Source of the DNA: Oscillospiraceae bacterium
GTDB lineage: Bacteria; Bacillota_A; Clostridia; Oscillospirales; CAG-272
DNA length: 64,000 nt
Reading direction: 5' to 3'
Assembly: GCA_015063445.1 (NCBI GenBank)
Contig: SVUD01000001.1
Location: 33,871 to 97,870, forward strand
This document shows, one piece after another, positions 42,817-53,000 of the stretch; the first letter of the stretch is position 1; the number at the start of each line of letters is the position of its first letter. The notes under the pieces are model-generated. The model did no database searches, had not been told where the DNA came from, and saw only the letters and a list, made by a program, of their open reading frames with translations. Both the position numbers and the translations under genes were made by a program.

Positions 42817-42937
42817 CCATTTCCCAGATACCGTCGCTCTCTTCATACCAGGGAGTCTCGGTACCGGGTGAGGTAACGATAATATCATCGGTCGAAAGCT
42901 TTAAAACCTCAACCTCGGGGGTAATATATTTTTTCAT
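42806..42937 (-). CDS. 43-residue peptide linked to the giant surface protein
   Basis: 43 codons, starting MKKYITPEVEVLKLSTDDII, then a Pro/Thr/Trp/Glu-rich tail with SPGTETPWYEESDGIW. The strong ribosome site GGAGGTAAAC lies only nine bases after the stop codon of the 2304-residue protein gene, so the two are cotranscribed and probably coupled. Short peptides with an 'MKK...PE(I/V)EV..L..(D/E)D(I/V)..TS' opening and a variable acidic tail occur widely in gut Clostridia, often near large exported proteins. No function is known to me; a secreted signal, a precursor peptide and a chaperone-like role are all open. Its stop codon lies in the terminal hairpin of array 2. Confidence 0.75.
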   Translation of the reverse strand: MKKYITPEVEVLKLSTDDIIVTSPGTETPWYEESDGIWEMGIN

Positions 42938-42951
42938 TTTTGTTTACCTCC

Positions 42952-45900
42952 TTAATTATTTGGTATTTCGTATCCTGCAACTACCTGATCGTAGTTGTCA
43001 CTTGCATTTGCGGTATCATCCACGTAAATCTCAATGTTGTAGAAAACAATGTCAACCTGAAGAGCGCCGATGTTGAAGTTGGTCGAACCGGTTACTGCGA
43101 AGGTAACTCTAAGCACTCCGTCAATGAAGAAGTATGCCATTCCGTCCTTAACAATTACAGCCCATTCAAGCTCGAGACCGTTCTCGGTACCGTCTATAAT
43201 ATATGCGCCTGTGGTTTTATCGCTTATCTGAGTGCTTCCCGTTGCTATACGTCCCGCGCCGAACTTTCCATCATTAGACTGATCCCAAAGAAGGAATCTG
43301 TAACCGTCCTTAACTTTGAACTGAATGTGCGCGTTGCTCAAATTGATAGCGGTGGTACGGAGTGATCCCCTTGCAACGTAGTTACCGCTGATTGCGGTTC
43401 CGTTTGTATCAACGGTAAAGGTTTTACCGGTGTTGCTTATATTTGTTCCGGACGCGCACTTATAATTGTTAACGTAAACAGTGCTGCCATTATATTCACC
43501 TAAAATAAGACCGAAAAGCTCCGGATTTTCCGCCTTCGTGCAAATCTCAATATCGTAGAAGTAAGCGTCTGTCTGGAGCGCTCCGAGATTGAACGCCTGA
43601 AGGGTAGGAGCCTCGAACGTCTTTTCAAGGTTACCGTTAAGATACCAGTATGCCTTGCCCTCGTTTACAACAACCGCCCAATCGAGAGTAAGACCGCCGA
43701 TTGCGTTATAAAGTGTAATTCCTTCTTTTGTATCGCTGGCACTTGAGCTGCCCTCGGTATATCCTGCGCCGAACTTTCCGTCACGGTTAGAATCCCAAAG
43801 CAAGAATCTGTAGTTAGGACCAACACGGAACTGGATATGAGGATTGCTCTTGCCGAAGTTCTGTATATCAAGCTTACCCGTTACGATATAGTTATTGGTA
43901 AGATTGTTTCCTGCGGCATCGGTGAAGGTCTTTCCGGCTGCGGTTATATCGCCGTTCTGACCGTTCATCTCGATATTAGCAACGTCATCAGCAAAGTAAG
44001 GATAGATGTACTCGTTATAAGCAGCTTCGTTTTCAGCGGTTCTTTCCACAAGGTTTATATCGTAAAGAACAGCGTCCATACCGCATGCATCTATATTGAA
44101 GGTGCCCGAAAGCGCAACGTCCTCAAATACTGCCTGAAGCTTACCGCCAACAAACCAGTATGCATCGCCATCCTTAACAACTACAGTCCAGTTAATAACA
44201 AGTCCGTTAGTAGCATCATAAAGCGTTTTTCCGCTTGAATTTTCATTTGTATAACTGCCTATCTTTTCATATCCTATACCAAACTTACCGTCACTGTTAG
44301 CATCCCAGAGAAGGAATCTATAGGGACGCTTGTTGCCGGTGGCAGTTCCAAAGTTGAAGTTAAGATGCGAATTTTTCTTAACAAACTGAGTCATAACGAG
44401 TCTGCCGCTAATCACGAAATCGCCGTTTAAGTTATACGTCTTTCCACCTTTGCCAATATCGTAGTTGTTATCAACGTTATTGATATTGATTACGTTATCG
44501 AGAGTCTTGCCTCTTGCTTCTTCTATCTTAATTCTTATAAGGTCATAAGCCACGAGAGTGGGATGCGAAGCATCGGACGAGGGATACATATTCTTGTTAA
44601 CAGCTGTTAATTCACCTGCGGTATTCTTAGTGTAGAAGATAGAGGTCGTGTCAACGTAGGTAAACCATTCGGTTGACTCTGAAAGCGCTGCCATAGCAGC
44701 GTTAACCGCGGGAGCCTCAACGAAGGAGGACTCGTGACGGTTGTTTGTGGGATCAGCGGAATCTCTCTTAGGATCAACGCTGAGCCAGTAGATCTTTGCC
44801 TCGGGGAGCTTTGAGTGATACTCGTTAACGAGAGCGGTCAATCTTGCGATAAACTCGTCAACCGTGAGAGGACCGTGGTGAATATCGTTGTGTCCGATAT
44901 GGATAACAATTTCGGTAGGCTCCATAGGATAAACGATACGCTCGGAAACTACCTCAAGGTCATCTATCTGAGCGGAGGACATACCCATAAGGTAAGCCTT
45001 TTGGCCTGCCCAATCCTGATAGAAATCTCTCCAGAACGCGCCGCTTCCGTTAGGATAAGCGTTTTCACCGTCGAAGTAAGAGTCGCCGACGAAAATCATT
45101 CCGCCCTTGTTCTCTTCCTTAATTATATTGTTCTCGTAATACTGAACCTTTCTTTCAGCGCTGATGCCGCCGTTGAAAGTGGAAACGTTAACAACGACCG
45201 ATGCCGTGTGATGCTCGGTCTTTGCGGTAACGGTTACGCCAACCTCAGATGCGAAGGTTCCCTTTGCGAATATCTTGCCGTTCTCAACGAAAACGTTTTC
45301 ATTGTCGGTAGTGAAGGTAACCTCACCGTTGTACCATTCCTTAGAGAAGGTTACGGTGATATCCTTGCCCGCATAGTTAGAATAGATAGAAGAGGGAGCG
45401 GTCAAGGTCATTGTTCCAACGTCGGGATCGTCCTTTCCGCACTTTGTGCATACTCCGCTCACGTAATCGTGAGCGCAGTAATTTGCAACAAAGTCAACTC
45501 TGTAAGCCTCAGCGGCTGCGGAGTACTTCATAAGAGCCTCAACTATAGCGTTGAGATTATCGTTGTTAAGAGTATCAGCATACTCATAGTAAGCATAGAG
45601 GTTATAGCTCTCTGCAACTTCGGTGCCGTTAACGGTGAATATTACGTCATCGAGCATCATATATGCATACATTGCAACCTCTACGTAGCCCTCACCTGCG
45701 GTAACGGTAGCATCTCTTGTGCCAACCTTGAAGGTGAAGTTATCTGCCGTGTAACCCTCAGCGAGAGTGAATCTGAACGAAGGAACCTCGCCAAGATATA
45801 CGGTAACGTCTGTGAAGTAGGTCTTATCGGTAGGCTTCTTAGCCTCGCCTTCAGGCATTTCCTTAGTGTAGCCTTCAAGAAGAGCCGCAACCTCGGAAAG

Positions 45901-48900
45901 CTTTTCAGCTACCTTTTCGGTATTCTCAAAGTAGGTATGAGCCGCAGCGGCGTATACAAGCATATCCTTCATAAGAGTCTTGGTTACGTCGTTGTATTCG
46001 CCCGCAAGCACGGACTTAGTGTACTTAAGAGTGCTGAGAGTCCAGTTTGCGTTAACTGTGGTTTCGCCGGAAACAAGGCTTACGCATACCTTGATATCCT
46101 GAAGAGTCTCGCCTGCGGGAAGGTTAACTGCTACGTGGTAGTAGGTAACTCCGTCAAGCTCAACCTCTTCGTAGTTCCTAGTAGCTCCGTTGATAGTGAA
46201 GCTATCTACGTTTGCCTTAGGAATATAAACGTTGTATACGAAGTTAGAGTAAAGTGTTACGCTGGTCTTGATCTTGTAGCCTACCATAACCGCAGGATAC
46301 AAAGTATAGTTTACATTTTCAACCGTTTCGGAGGTCTTAACGAATGCGCATACAGCTCCGCTGTCGATCATAACCGTATTGGTAATTTCGGGAGCGGTAG
46401 AGCCTGTGGGCATTGTAAGGGTGAGATACTTGCCGTTCTTGTTCTTCTTTGCGAAGAGGCTTGAGCCGTTGGTCGTAGAGGTGTTTGCAATCTTTACGTT
46501 CGCCATAGAGGAAGCAATGATCTCGCATCCCTCGATAACAACGTCACAATCAACGTCCTTACCCTGAGCATGATCGCTATTATCTACAAGTGCGATAGAT
46601 GTGCTGATAGCGTTAGTCTCCATGTCAAATACGCAGTTCTTAATGTTAACGTTTACCTTTGCAACGCCATCATAAGAATTACCTGTGGTACCTGCGGAAC
46701 CGTTTGAATAAACGAGAGACTTTGTGGTAGCTCCGGAAGCGAGTCCCACAGTAACGCCGTCAAGATTAACGGTGTAAACGAAATTTGCGATGCTGAATCC
46801 TGCGGTAGCTTCAATAGCATCACTTGTCGCAATAGTCACCGCCGCATACTTAAGCACCTCAAGTCTTCCATTTGTGATATTAAGAGTCGAGGGGAAGGTA
46901 AAATCATTATAACCGTTATCTTTATCGGGGTTTCCTGTCCAGCCCTTTGCTGTTATATAGATAAGAGATTTGGTAGAGCCCGCTGCCTCTCTCAAGGTAT
47001 GTCCGTTAAGGTCAAGGATAGTGGTGCCCTGCATATGAGCCATATTGTTGTGATATTCTGCGCCGCTCTTGAGATCGTAATCTCTTCTCATTACAACAAC
47101 CGCGGTAGTTACGTCAGTGTTGCTTCCCTGGGGAACGTAAACACCGTTTTCAAGATCGTAACGGTTTCTGTCACGAAGAACGCTGTAAATTGAATAACCC
47201 ATAGCGCTCGTGCCTGACTGAGATCCGTAGAACGTACTACAAGCAGTTTCGAAGGTATAAACACCGTTCTTATAGCTGAGAACGAAGAAGGGATAGGTCT
47301 CAACGGATGCATACTTAGCATCAATGTTCTTGATACCGTAGGTATTTATAACGTATCCGCAGTAGTCGCAGATCTCGTCCTTGTTTTCATCTACGCACTC
47401 GGAAAGCTCCTTGCCGCAGATATCACAGTTGTGATTCTTATCGTCGTCCTTGCATTCCGTAAGAGGAGTCTTGCAAAGGTCACAGTTGTGGTCGTTGTTA
47501 GCGTCCTCGCACTCGGTCTTCTTTTCGCAAAGATCGCAGTAGTGGTCGTCGTCCTCGTCAACGCATTCGCTGGTCAAGCCGCAAATGTCGCACATGTGGT
47601 CCTTATCCTCGTCAACGCACTCGGAGATAACCTCGCCGCAAACGTCACACTTGTGGTCGCCGGTTTTGTCCGCGCACTTAGTCATTTCAATACCGCAAGA
47701 GCAGTAGTGAGTGCCTTCTACAACGGCGTGATTAGCAAGGGTATAAACCGTGTCGGTCTCGCCAACCGTACCTTTGTGGAAGTAAAGCTGCTCCTCACCA
47801 ACAGTGAAGTAGCTTGCGTCGGTAGGAGTTGCGGGAGTCTTGCCGTTAGGCATTTCAAGAGTGATGTAGCTGTCATCGCTTCCCTTGCCGATGGTAACAA
47901 CGTCATCACTGTGTACCTGATAAAAGGCATCCTTTTCAAATCTGTTAGCTATGATCTTTCCGCCGTTAAAGGTGAGATTTACCTTTACGTAATCTACGCC
48001 ATCCTTGTTGTTGATATCAAGATTCAAGACGGGAGCCTTATTGATAGCTATCGAGCTTCTCATATCGGTTGTATCAAACGTACAATCGGTAAAGGTGATA
48101 TTGCTCGTAATGTTCTTATTGTAGGTCTGGTTGTGTACCGTTACTACCCAACCGTCTGTCTTATCATTGTTTGCGGCAAACTTAAAGTCAACGTCATCAA
48201 ATGTAAGGTCTATCTGCTTTGCGTTTGCTATAGCACTGCTACCGCTTAAGCAGATAAGCCATTTTTCAGCGTTGATCGTACCGTTTTTAACGATAACCTT
48301 AGCAACGTCCGCAGTTGTTCCGGCATCACACCAGTTATCGAATAAATAAGAGCCGTTATAGCCTCTTGTAAGGGTATAACCGTTAAGATCTACGGTAAAC
48401 TCGGTAGCAACAGCCTTAAGGTTATTGCTTGCGTCGGCACTGATCGTCTCGTAATCGGCGCGCATAAGAATAGTAGAGCCGTTTATCTTAGCAGCGGCTG
48501 TGGCAGCAGCTTTGAAATAGGTATGTATGCTGCTGTAATTGCCTTCCGCATCGAGAACTACGAAGGGATATCCTTCCGCGTTTTCAATAACCCAAGCGCC
48601 GCCTATCTTAGTTGCCGAGCAAAGATCACAAACGTTATCCCCGTTTTCATCTACACACTCGGTATAGGTTGCTCCGCAAGAGCAAGCGTGAACGTTCTCT
48701 CCCGATACGCACTCGGTAAGAACGAACTTGCCGTCAACCTCATGCCAATACGTCTGCTTTCCGTCGATATTCACGAACGTTGTTGCGGTGGGAGCTGCGG
48801 GCTTCTGACCCTCGGGAAGAACCAAGGTAAGCACGTCACCGTTTTCATCTGTCTCGAAGGTAACCGACGAGCCATAGGTGCTATCAACCGCATAAAGCTT

Positions 48901-49866
48901 AAGATTAGCTGCGTTATTTGCATTGGCAACTATCTCGCAGCCCTTAACGTTAACTGCAACCTTGAGCCACTGCGCCTCAGTGGGAGCCGCGTTGAAGAGT
49001 GTCAGCGTTCCTGCGGGAGAATTGGTAATGTCAAACGTACAGTTAGTGTAATTGAAGTAGAAGGGAGCCGCAACGCTGGGAGGATTGCTTGAAAGACTCT
49101 GAGGTCCGGCATAACCAAGCATCATGCTCGTCTCGGTAGCGGAAGCGGTATACTCAAACTTTACGTTATCAAAGTTCCACGTAAAGTCCTTATCAGCCAT
49201 GCTGTATCCCTCAACGCTGTAAACGCTGTTCCACATGTTCGCATATATTACGGGGTTGGTATTTACAGCGAGCGTACCGTTCTTAACGGTATATATGCTG
49301 GAGAAGATGTAACCCTGACTGCTTGAGCCCTTACTGGTTACCGGGGTGAAAAGTCCTTTGGTGTCTTTATGCTGAGTCAAGGTATAGCCGTTAAGGTCAA
49401 TAGTTATAAGTCCCTCGTTCTGAGCCCAGTTATCAAAGTTATCACCGGGAGCTCCGGTCTGTCCTTTTGAAGCACTGGGGGTTGCGGTATAGTTGACCGT
49501 GGTATAATTTTTTCTCATTACAACCGTTGCGGTGTAGATATCGCCGGTATAACCCTTGCCATCGGGGGTGTTCTTGGCGTTCCAAGTTTTCGCAAGGTTT
49601 ATTGCAGCACCCATAGATACACCGGCTTCAGCCGAATTGTAAGTGCCGTTTTTGTACTTAAATACGGCAAAAGGATAGGAATCCTTTGAGGCGTACTTGG
49701 ATGCCAAATTACCGGGATATCCGGCAATGGAAACCGTTCCGTCTGAGTTTTTGGTCTCTGTGTATGGAGTCGTAGTCTCAGCACCCTTTGCCGATGCGAT
49801 AACGGCGAATGATGCAACGAACATTACAAGACACAACACAAAGATCAGTAGTCTTTTCGTTTTCAT
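42952..49866 (-). CDS. Giant exported SGNH-hydrolase protein with Cys/Asp repeats
   Basis: 2304 residues. The ATG at 49864-49866 follows AAAGGAG; the in-frame start at 49950 is rejected. A signal peptide occupies residues 1-27. Three beta-helix-like modules (about 30-380, 415-700 and 850-1180) share 'YPF.V......Y', 'R..Y' and LNGYTLT motifs. Residues 729-840 are six 19-residue Cys/Asp repeats such as CEDANNDHNCDLCK. Residues 1590-1780 are an SGNH hydrolase: GDSYFDGE (Ser), GHNDIHHG (Asn) and DASHPT (Asp/His). Residues 1790-2304 are three 170-residue lectin-like modules ('YRFLLWD...DGKFG.G'). No LPXTG or other anchor is seen. It is probably an esterase acting on polysaccharide acetyl groups (inference). 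Confidence 0.82.
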   Translation of the reverse strand: MKTKRLLIFVLCLVMFVASFAVIASAKGAETTTPYTETKNSDGTVSIAGYPGNLASKYASKDSYPFAVFKYKNGTYNSAEAGVSMGAAINLAKTWNAKNTPDGKGYTGDIYTATVVMRKNYTTVNYTATPSASKGQTGAPGDNFDNWAQNEGLITIDLNGYTLTQHKDTKGLFTPVTSKGSSSQGYIFSSIYTVKNGTLAVNTNPVIYANMWNSVYSVEGYSMADKDFTWNFDNVKFEYTASATETSMMLGYAGPQSLSSNPPSVAAPFYFNYTNCTFDITNSPAGTLTLFNAAPTEAQWLKVAVNVKGCEIVANANNAANLKLYAVDSTYGSSVTFETDENGDVLTLVLPEGQKPAAPTATTFVNIDGKQTYWHEVDGKFVLTECVSGENVHACSCGATYTECVDENGDNVCDLCSATKIGGAWVIENAEGYPFVVLDAEGNYSSIHTYFKAAATAAAKINGSTILMRADYETISADASNNLKAVATEFTVDLNGYTLTRGYNGSYLFDNWCDAGTTADVAKVIVKNGTINAEKWLICLSGSSAIANAKQIDLTFDDVDFKFAANNDKTDGWVVTVHNQTYNKNITSNITFTDCTFDTTDMRSSIAINKAPVLNLDINNKDGVDYVKVNLTFNGGKIIANRFEKDAFYQVHSDDVVTIGKGSDDSYITLEMPNGKTPATPTDASYFTVGEEQLYFHKGTVGETDTVYTLANHAVVEGTHYCSCGIEMTKCADKTGDHKCDVCGEVISECVDEDKDHMCDICGLTSECVDEDDDHYCDLCEKKTECEDANNDHNCDLCKTPLTECKDDDKNHNCDICGKELSECVDENKDEICDYCGYVINTYGIKNIDAKYASVETYPFFVLSYKNGVYTFETACSTFYGSQSGTSAMGYSIYSVLRDRNRYDLENGVYVPQGSNTDVTTAVVVMRRDYDLKSGAEYHNNMAHMQGTTILDLNGHTLREAAGSTKSLIYITAKGWTGNPDKDNGYNDFTFPSTLNITNGRLEVLKYAAVTIATSDAIEATAGFSIANFVYTVNLDGVTVGLASGATTKSLVYSNGSAGTTGNSYDGVAKVNVNIKNCVFDMETNAISTSIALVDNSDHAQGKDVDCDVVIEGCEIIASSMANVKIANTSTTNGSSLFAKKNKNGKYLTLTMPTGSTAPEITNTVMIDSGAVCAFVKTSETVENVNYTLYPAVMVGYKIKTSVTLYSNFVYNVYIPKANVDSFTINGATRNYEEVELDGVTYYHVAVNLPAGETLQDIKVCVSLVSGETTVNANWTLSTLKYTKSVLAGEYNDVTKTLMKDMLVYAAAAHTYFENTEKVAEKLSEVAALLEGYTKEMPEGEAKKPTDKTYFTDVTVYLGEVPSFRFTLAEGYTADNFTFKVGTRDATVTAGEGYVEVAMYAYMMLDDVIFTVNGTEVAESYNLYAYYEYADTLNNDNLNAIVEALMKYSAAAEAYRVDFVANYCAHDYVSGVCTKCGKDDPDVGTMTLTAPSSIYSNYAGKDITVTFSKEWYNGEVTFTTDNENVFVENGKIFAKGTFASEVGVTVTAKTEHHTASVVVNVSTFNGGISAERKVQYYENNIIKEENKGGMIFVGDSYFDGENAYPNGSGAFWRDFYQDWAGQKAYLMGMSSAQIDDLEVVSERIVYPMEPTEIVIHIGHNDIHHGPLTVDEFIARLTALVNEYHSKLPEAKIYWLSVDPKRDSADPTNNRHESSFVEAPAVNAAMAALSESTEWFTYVDTTSIFYTKNTAGELTAVNKNMYPSSDASHPTLVAYDLIRIKIEEARGKTLDNVININNVDNNYDIGKGGKTYNLNGDFVISGRLVMTQFVKKNSHLNFNFGTATGNKRPYRFLLWDANSDGKFGIGYEKIGSYTNENSSGKTLYDATNGLVINWTVVVKDGDAYWFVGGKLQAVFEDVALSGTFNIDACGMDAVLYDINLVERTAENEAAYNEYIYPYFADDVANIEMNGQNGDITAAGKTFTDAAGNNLTNNYIVTGKLDIQNFGKSNPHIQFRVGPNYRFLLWDSNRDGKFGAGYTEGSSSASDTKEGITLYNAIGGLTLDWAVVVNEGKAYWYLNGNLEKTFEAPTLQAFNLGALQTDAYFYDIEICTKAENPELFGLILGEYNGSTVYVNNYKCASGTNISNTGKTFTVDTNGTAISGNYVARGSLRTTAINLSNAHIQFKVKDGYRFLLWDQSNDGKFGAGRIATGSTQISDKTTGAYIIDGTENGLELEWAVIVKDGMAYFFIDGVLRVTFAVTGSTNFNIGALQVDIVFYNIEIYVDDTANASDNYDQVVAGYEIPNN

Positions 49867-50024
49867 TTCTTTTCTCTCCTTTAAATTAAATTGTTTTTTA
49901 TTTTTAAGAGCGTCCGAGGGCTCGGCTGATGCTCTGCCCTCATTCGCCATAAAAACCTAAATTGTCGGTCGGTTGCTTGTTTTGATATCATTCATAAGCA
50001 GCTACCGTTTTTCAGCTGTAGCGT

Positions 50025-53000
50025 TTAGACATTCTCCTTCTTTCCGAACTTGAAGAAGTCTGCAATAGCCTCGAAGAGCTTACGGAAGAATTCGGCTATC
50101 TTATCGAAGAAGGATTTCTTTTCGGTTTCGGAGTCCTCTTTATCGGTTTCGGTATCGGGAGTGGTATCCTCGGGCTTGGTTTCATCCTCGTCATCCTTGC
50201 CCTCGTCGATTACCTTACCGCAAATATCGCAGGCATTATCCTCACTGTTATCCACGCATTCGGTAAGCTTTTGTTTACAAATATCACAATTGTGATCACT
50301 ATCCATATCATCACACTCGCTGCACTTTATACCGCAAGCATCACAATAATGATCGTTGTTCTCATCGATACACTCGCTGAGCTTCTCACCGCAAGCATCG
50401 CACGTATGGTCGCCGTTCTCATCCTTGCATTCGCTGAACTTTGCTCCACATATGTCGCAAGCATGATCGTTGTTCTCGTCCGCGCATTCGGTAAGCTTCT
50501 TGCCGCAGATGTCACAGTTGTGATCCTTGATCTCGTCTTTGCACTCGGTAAGTGTCTTGCCGCAGATATCGCAGTTGTGGTCGTTGTTGGCGTCTTTACA
50601 CTCGGTAAGCGCCTTACCGCAGATATCACAGTTGTGGTCGTTGTCAGCGTCTTTACACTCGGTGAGCGCCTTACCGCAGATATCACAGTTGTGGTCATTG
50701 TCAGCGTCTTTGCACTCGGTAAGTGTCTTGCCACAGACATCACAGTTGTGGTCGTTGTCAGCGTCTTTACACTCGGTAAGTGTCTTGCCGCAAGTGTCAC
50801 AGTTATGGTCGTTGTCAGCGTCTTTACACTCGGTAAGTGTCTTGCCGCAAGTGTCACAGTTGTGGTCGTTGTCATCGTCTTCACACTCGGTAAGTGTCTT
50901 GCCGCAGATGTCACAGCTGTGGTCCTTGTTCTCGTCTACGCAATCACTTACCTTTTCGCCGCAGTAGTCGCAGACGTGATCCTTATCGTCATCGGTGCAT
51001 TTGGTCTTGTTACCGCAGATATCGCAAGCGTGATCCTTGTTCTCATCTACGCACTCGGTCTTGTTGCCGCAAAGGTCACAGGCATGGTCGCCGTTCTCGT
51101 CCTTGCAATCGCTAACCTTTTCACCGCAGATATCGCAAGCGTGATCATTGGTTTCGTCTTTACACTCGGTGAGCTTCTTTCCGCAGACGTCACAGTTGTG
51201 ATCGTTATCCTCGTCAGAGCATTCGGTAAGCGTCTTACCGCAGATATCGCAGTTGTGGTCCTCGTCTTCGTCAATGCAGCTGCTGAGAACGATTCCGCAA
51301 GAACAGCTATGGCTACCCTCTTCCTCATAGCAGTTAGTGAGTGTGTAAACGTCGTTTTCACCGCTCGTCTGTGCAAAGTGGAAGTATGCGCTGTATCCGT
51401 CAGCCTCGTAATAGTAATTGGGAGTCTCGATGCTTGAGCCCTTGGTAAGCTCAAGAGTCGTAAGCTTGCCGTCCTCGTCGGACTCAAAGCTTGCGTAGTC
51501 ATTTTCGCCAAGCTTGTAAAGATTGTTCTGAGTGAAGTTGTTTGAAAGAATAGTACCGCCGATGAACGTAACGGTAACGTCAACGAAGTTATTTCCGCTC
51601 GAGTTGTTATTCTTAACGTCTATAGCGGGATATTTTTCGTTGCCTCTCATATCAATTACGCAGTTTCTGAATATCATATTCGAATTATATACGTACTGAT
51701 ACGAGGTGTTGGCGTGAGCGATAACAAGCCAAGCGGCGCTTCCCGCGTACGAAGAGGATACAACGATATTTACGTTATCAAACTCGAAGTCAACCGTCTT
51801 AGTTTTCGTTGCGTTACTGTGTCCGCTATGACCTATAAGGAACTTCTCGGAAACAACCGTTCCGTTCTTAACAACGTACTTAAGATAATCAGCCGTAGTG
51901 CTTGAGTTAAGGTAGAAGTCGAACATATAAGCGTCTTTTCTCGTGAAGGTATGTCCGCCGAGGTCTACCGTTATAATTCCCTTATGCGCTCTCGTGATTC
52001 CCGAAGTTGCGTCTGTGTCCTTAACGGTCGTGTAATCACGGCGCATATATATAACCGAGTCTTCGGTGGCGTTAGCCTTTACAAGAGCTGCCTTCCAGCC
52101 GGTCTCCGCGCTTATGAACTTGCCGTCCTTGAAGATAGCGAAGGGATATGCCGACTTGTTATACTGCTCGGGAACGATTCCGTAGGGAGTGCATTCACGT
52201 CCGCAAAGGTCGCACTTCTCGTTGCCGTCCTCATCAACGCAATCGCTGATAACCGCATCGCAGACGTCACAGTTGTGGTCGTTGTTAGCGTCTTCGCACT
52301 CGCTGATGATCTCGCCGCACATATCACATTTGTGATCGCTCGTATTATCAACGCAAGCCGCTCTTTCGCCGCAAAGGTCGCAAAGATGATCAAGATCTCT
52401 GTCGTAGCATTCGGTCTTTAAGAAGCAGATATCACATTCGTGATTGCGGTTCTCGTCGATACATTCGGTCTTTAAGCCGCATATATCGCAGCTGTGATCG
52501 TTATTCGTGTCAACACATTCCGACGCAATTGCTCCGCAAGAGCATTTATGAGTGGTTACGCCGTTGTTCTTACAAGTAGAAAGAGTATAGATATTAGAGC
52601 CGGGCTCTGTTTCGTGGAAGTAAAGTCTTTGTGTACCTATTATTATATAAGAGCTTTCGCTCGGTGTGGGAGGTACAACTCCCTCGGGAAGAACGATGCT
52701 TATGTAGTTACCCAAGGAATCCTTTGCAAACGTCACAGACGAATCACGGCTATCGTTAACGGTATAAAGCGTAAGCTCTGACATCGTGTTTGCGATTATC
52801 TCGCAGCCGTATACCTTTACCGTAGATTCGAGATAGAAATCGTATTCCGGCGCCGCGTTAAAGAGTCTGATATCCGATGCGGCGTTTGTTATATCAAACG
52901 TACAGTTGGTGAAGTTGAGGTAGAAGGGCGCTGCCTCCTTCGGAGGATTGGTTGAAGCGTTCTGCGCCGTTTTGTAAGTAAGAAGCAAATCGTACGTGGA

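Noticed and set aside
44815..46464. Long plus-strand reading frame of 549 codons
   Set aside because: It is antisense to the giant SGNH protein gene, has no ribosome site, and its product shows no domain; it mirrors the codon use of the real gene.
50215..51278. CRISPR-like regular repeats of about 57 bp
   Set aside because: The repeats have no unique spacers and code in frame for 19-residue Cys/Asp units of the giant protein.
50271..51437. Plus-strand reading frame with a repetitive hydrophobic product
   Set aside because: It is the reverse complement of the Cys/Asp repeats; its regularity comes from them.
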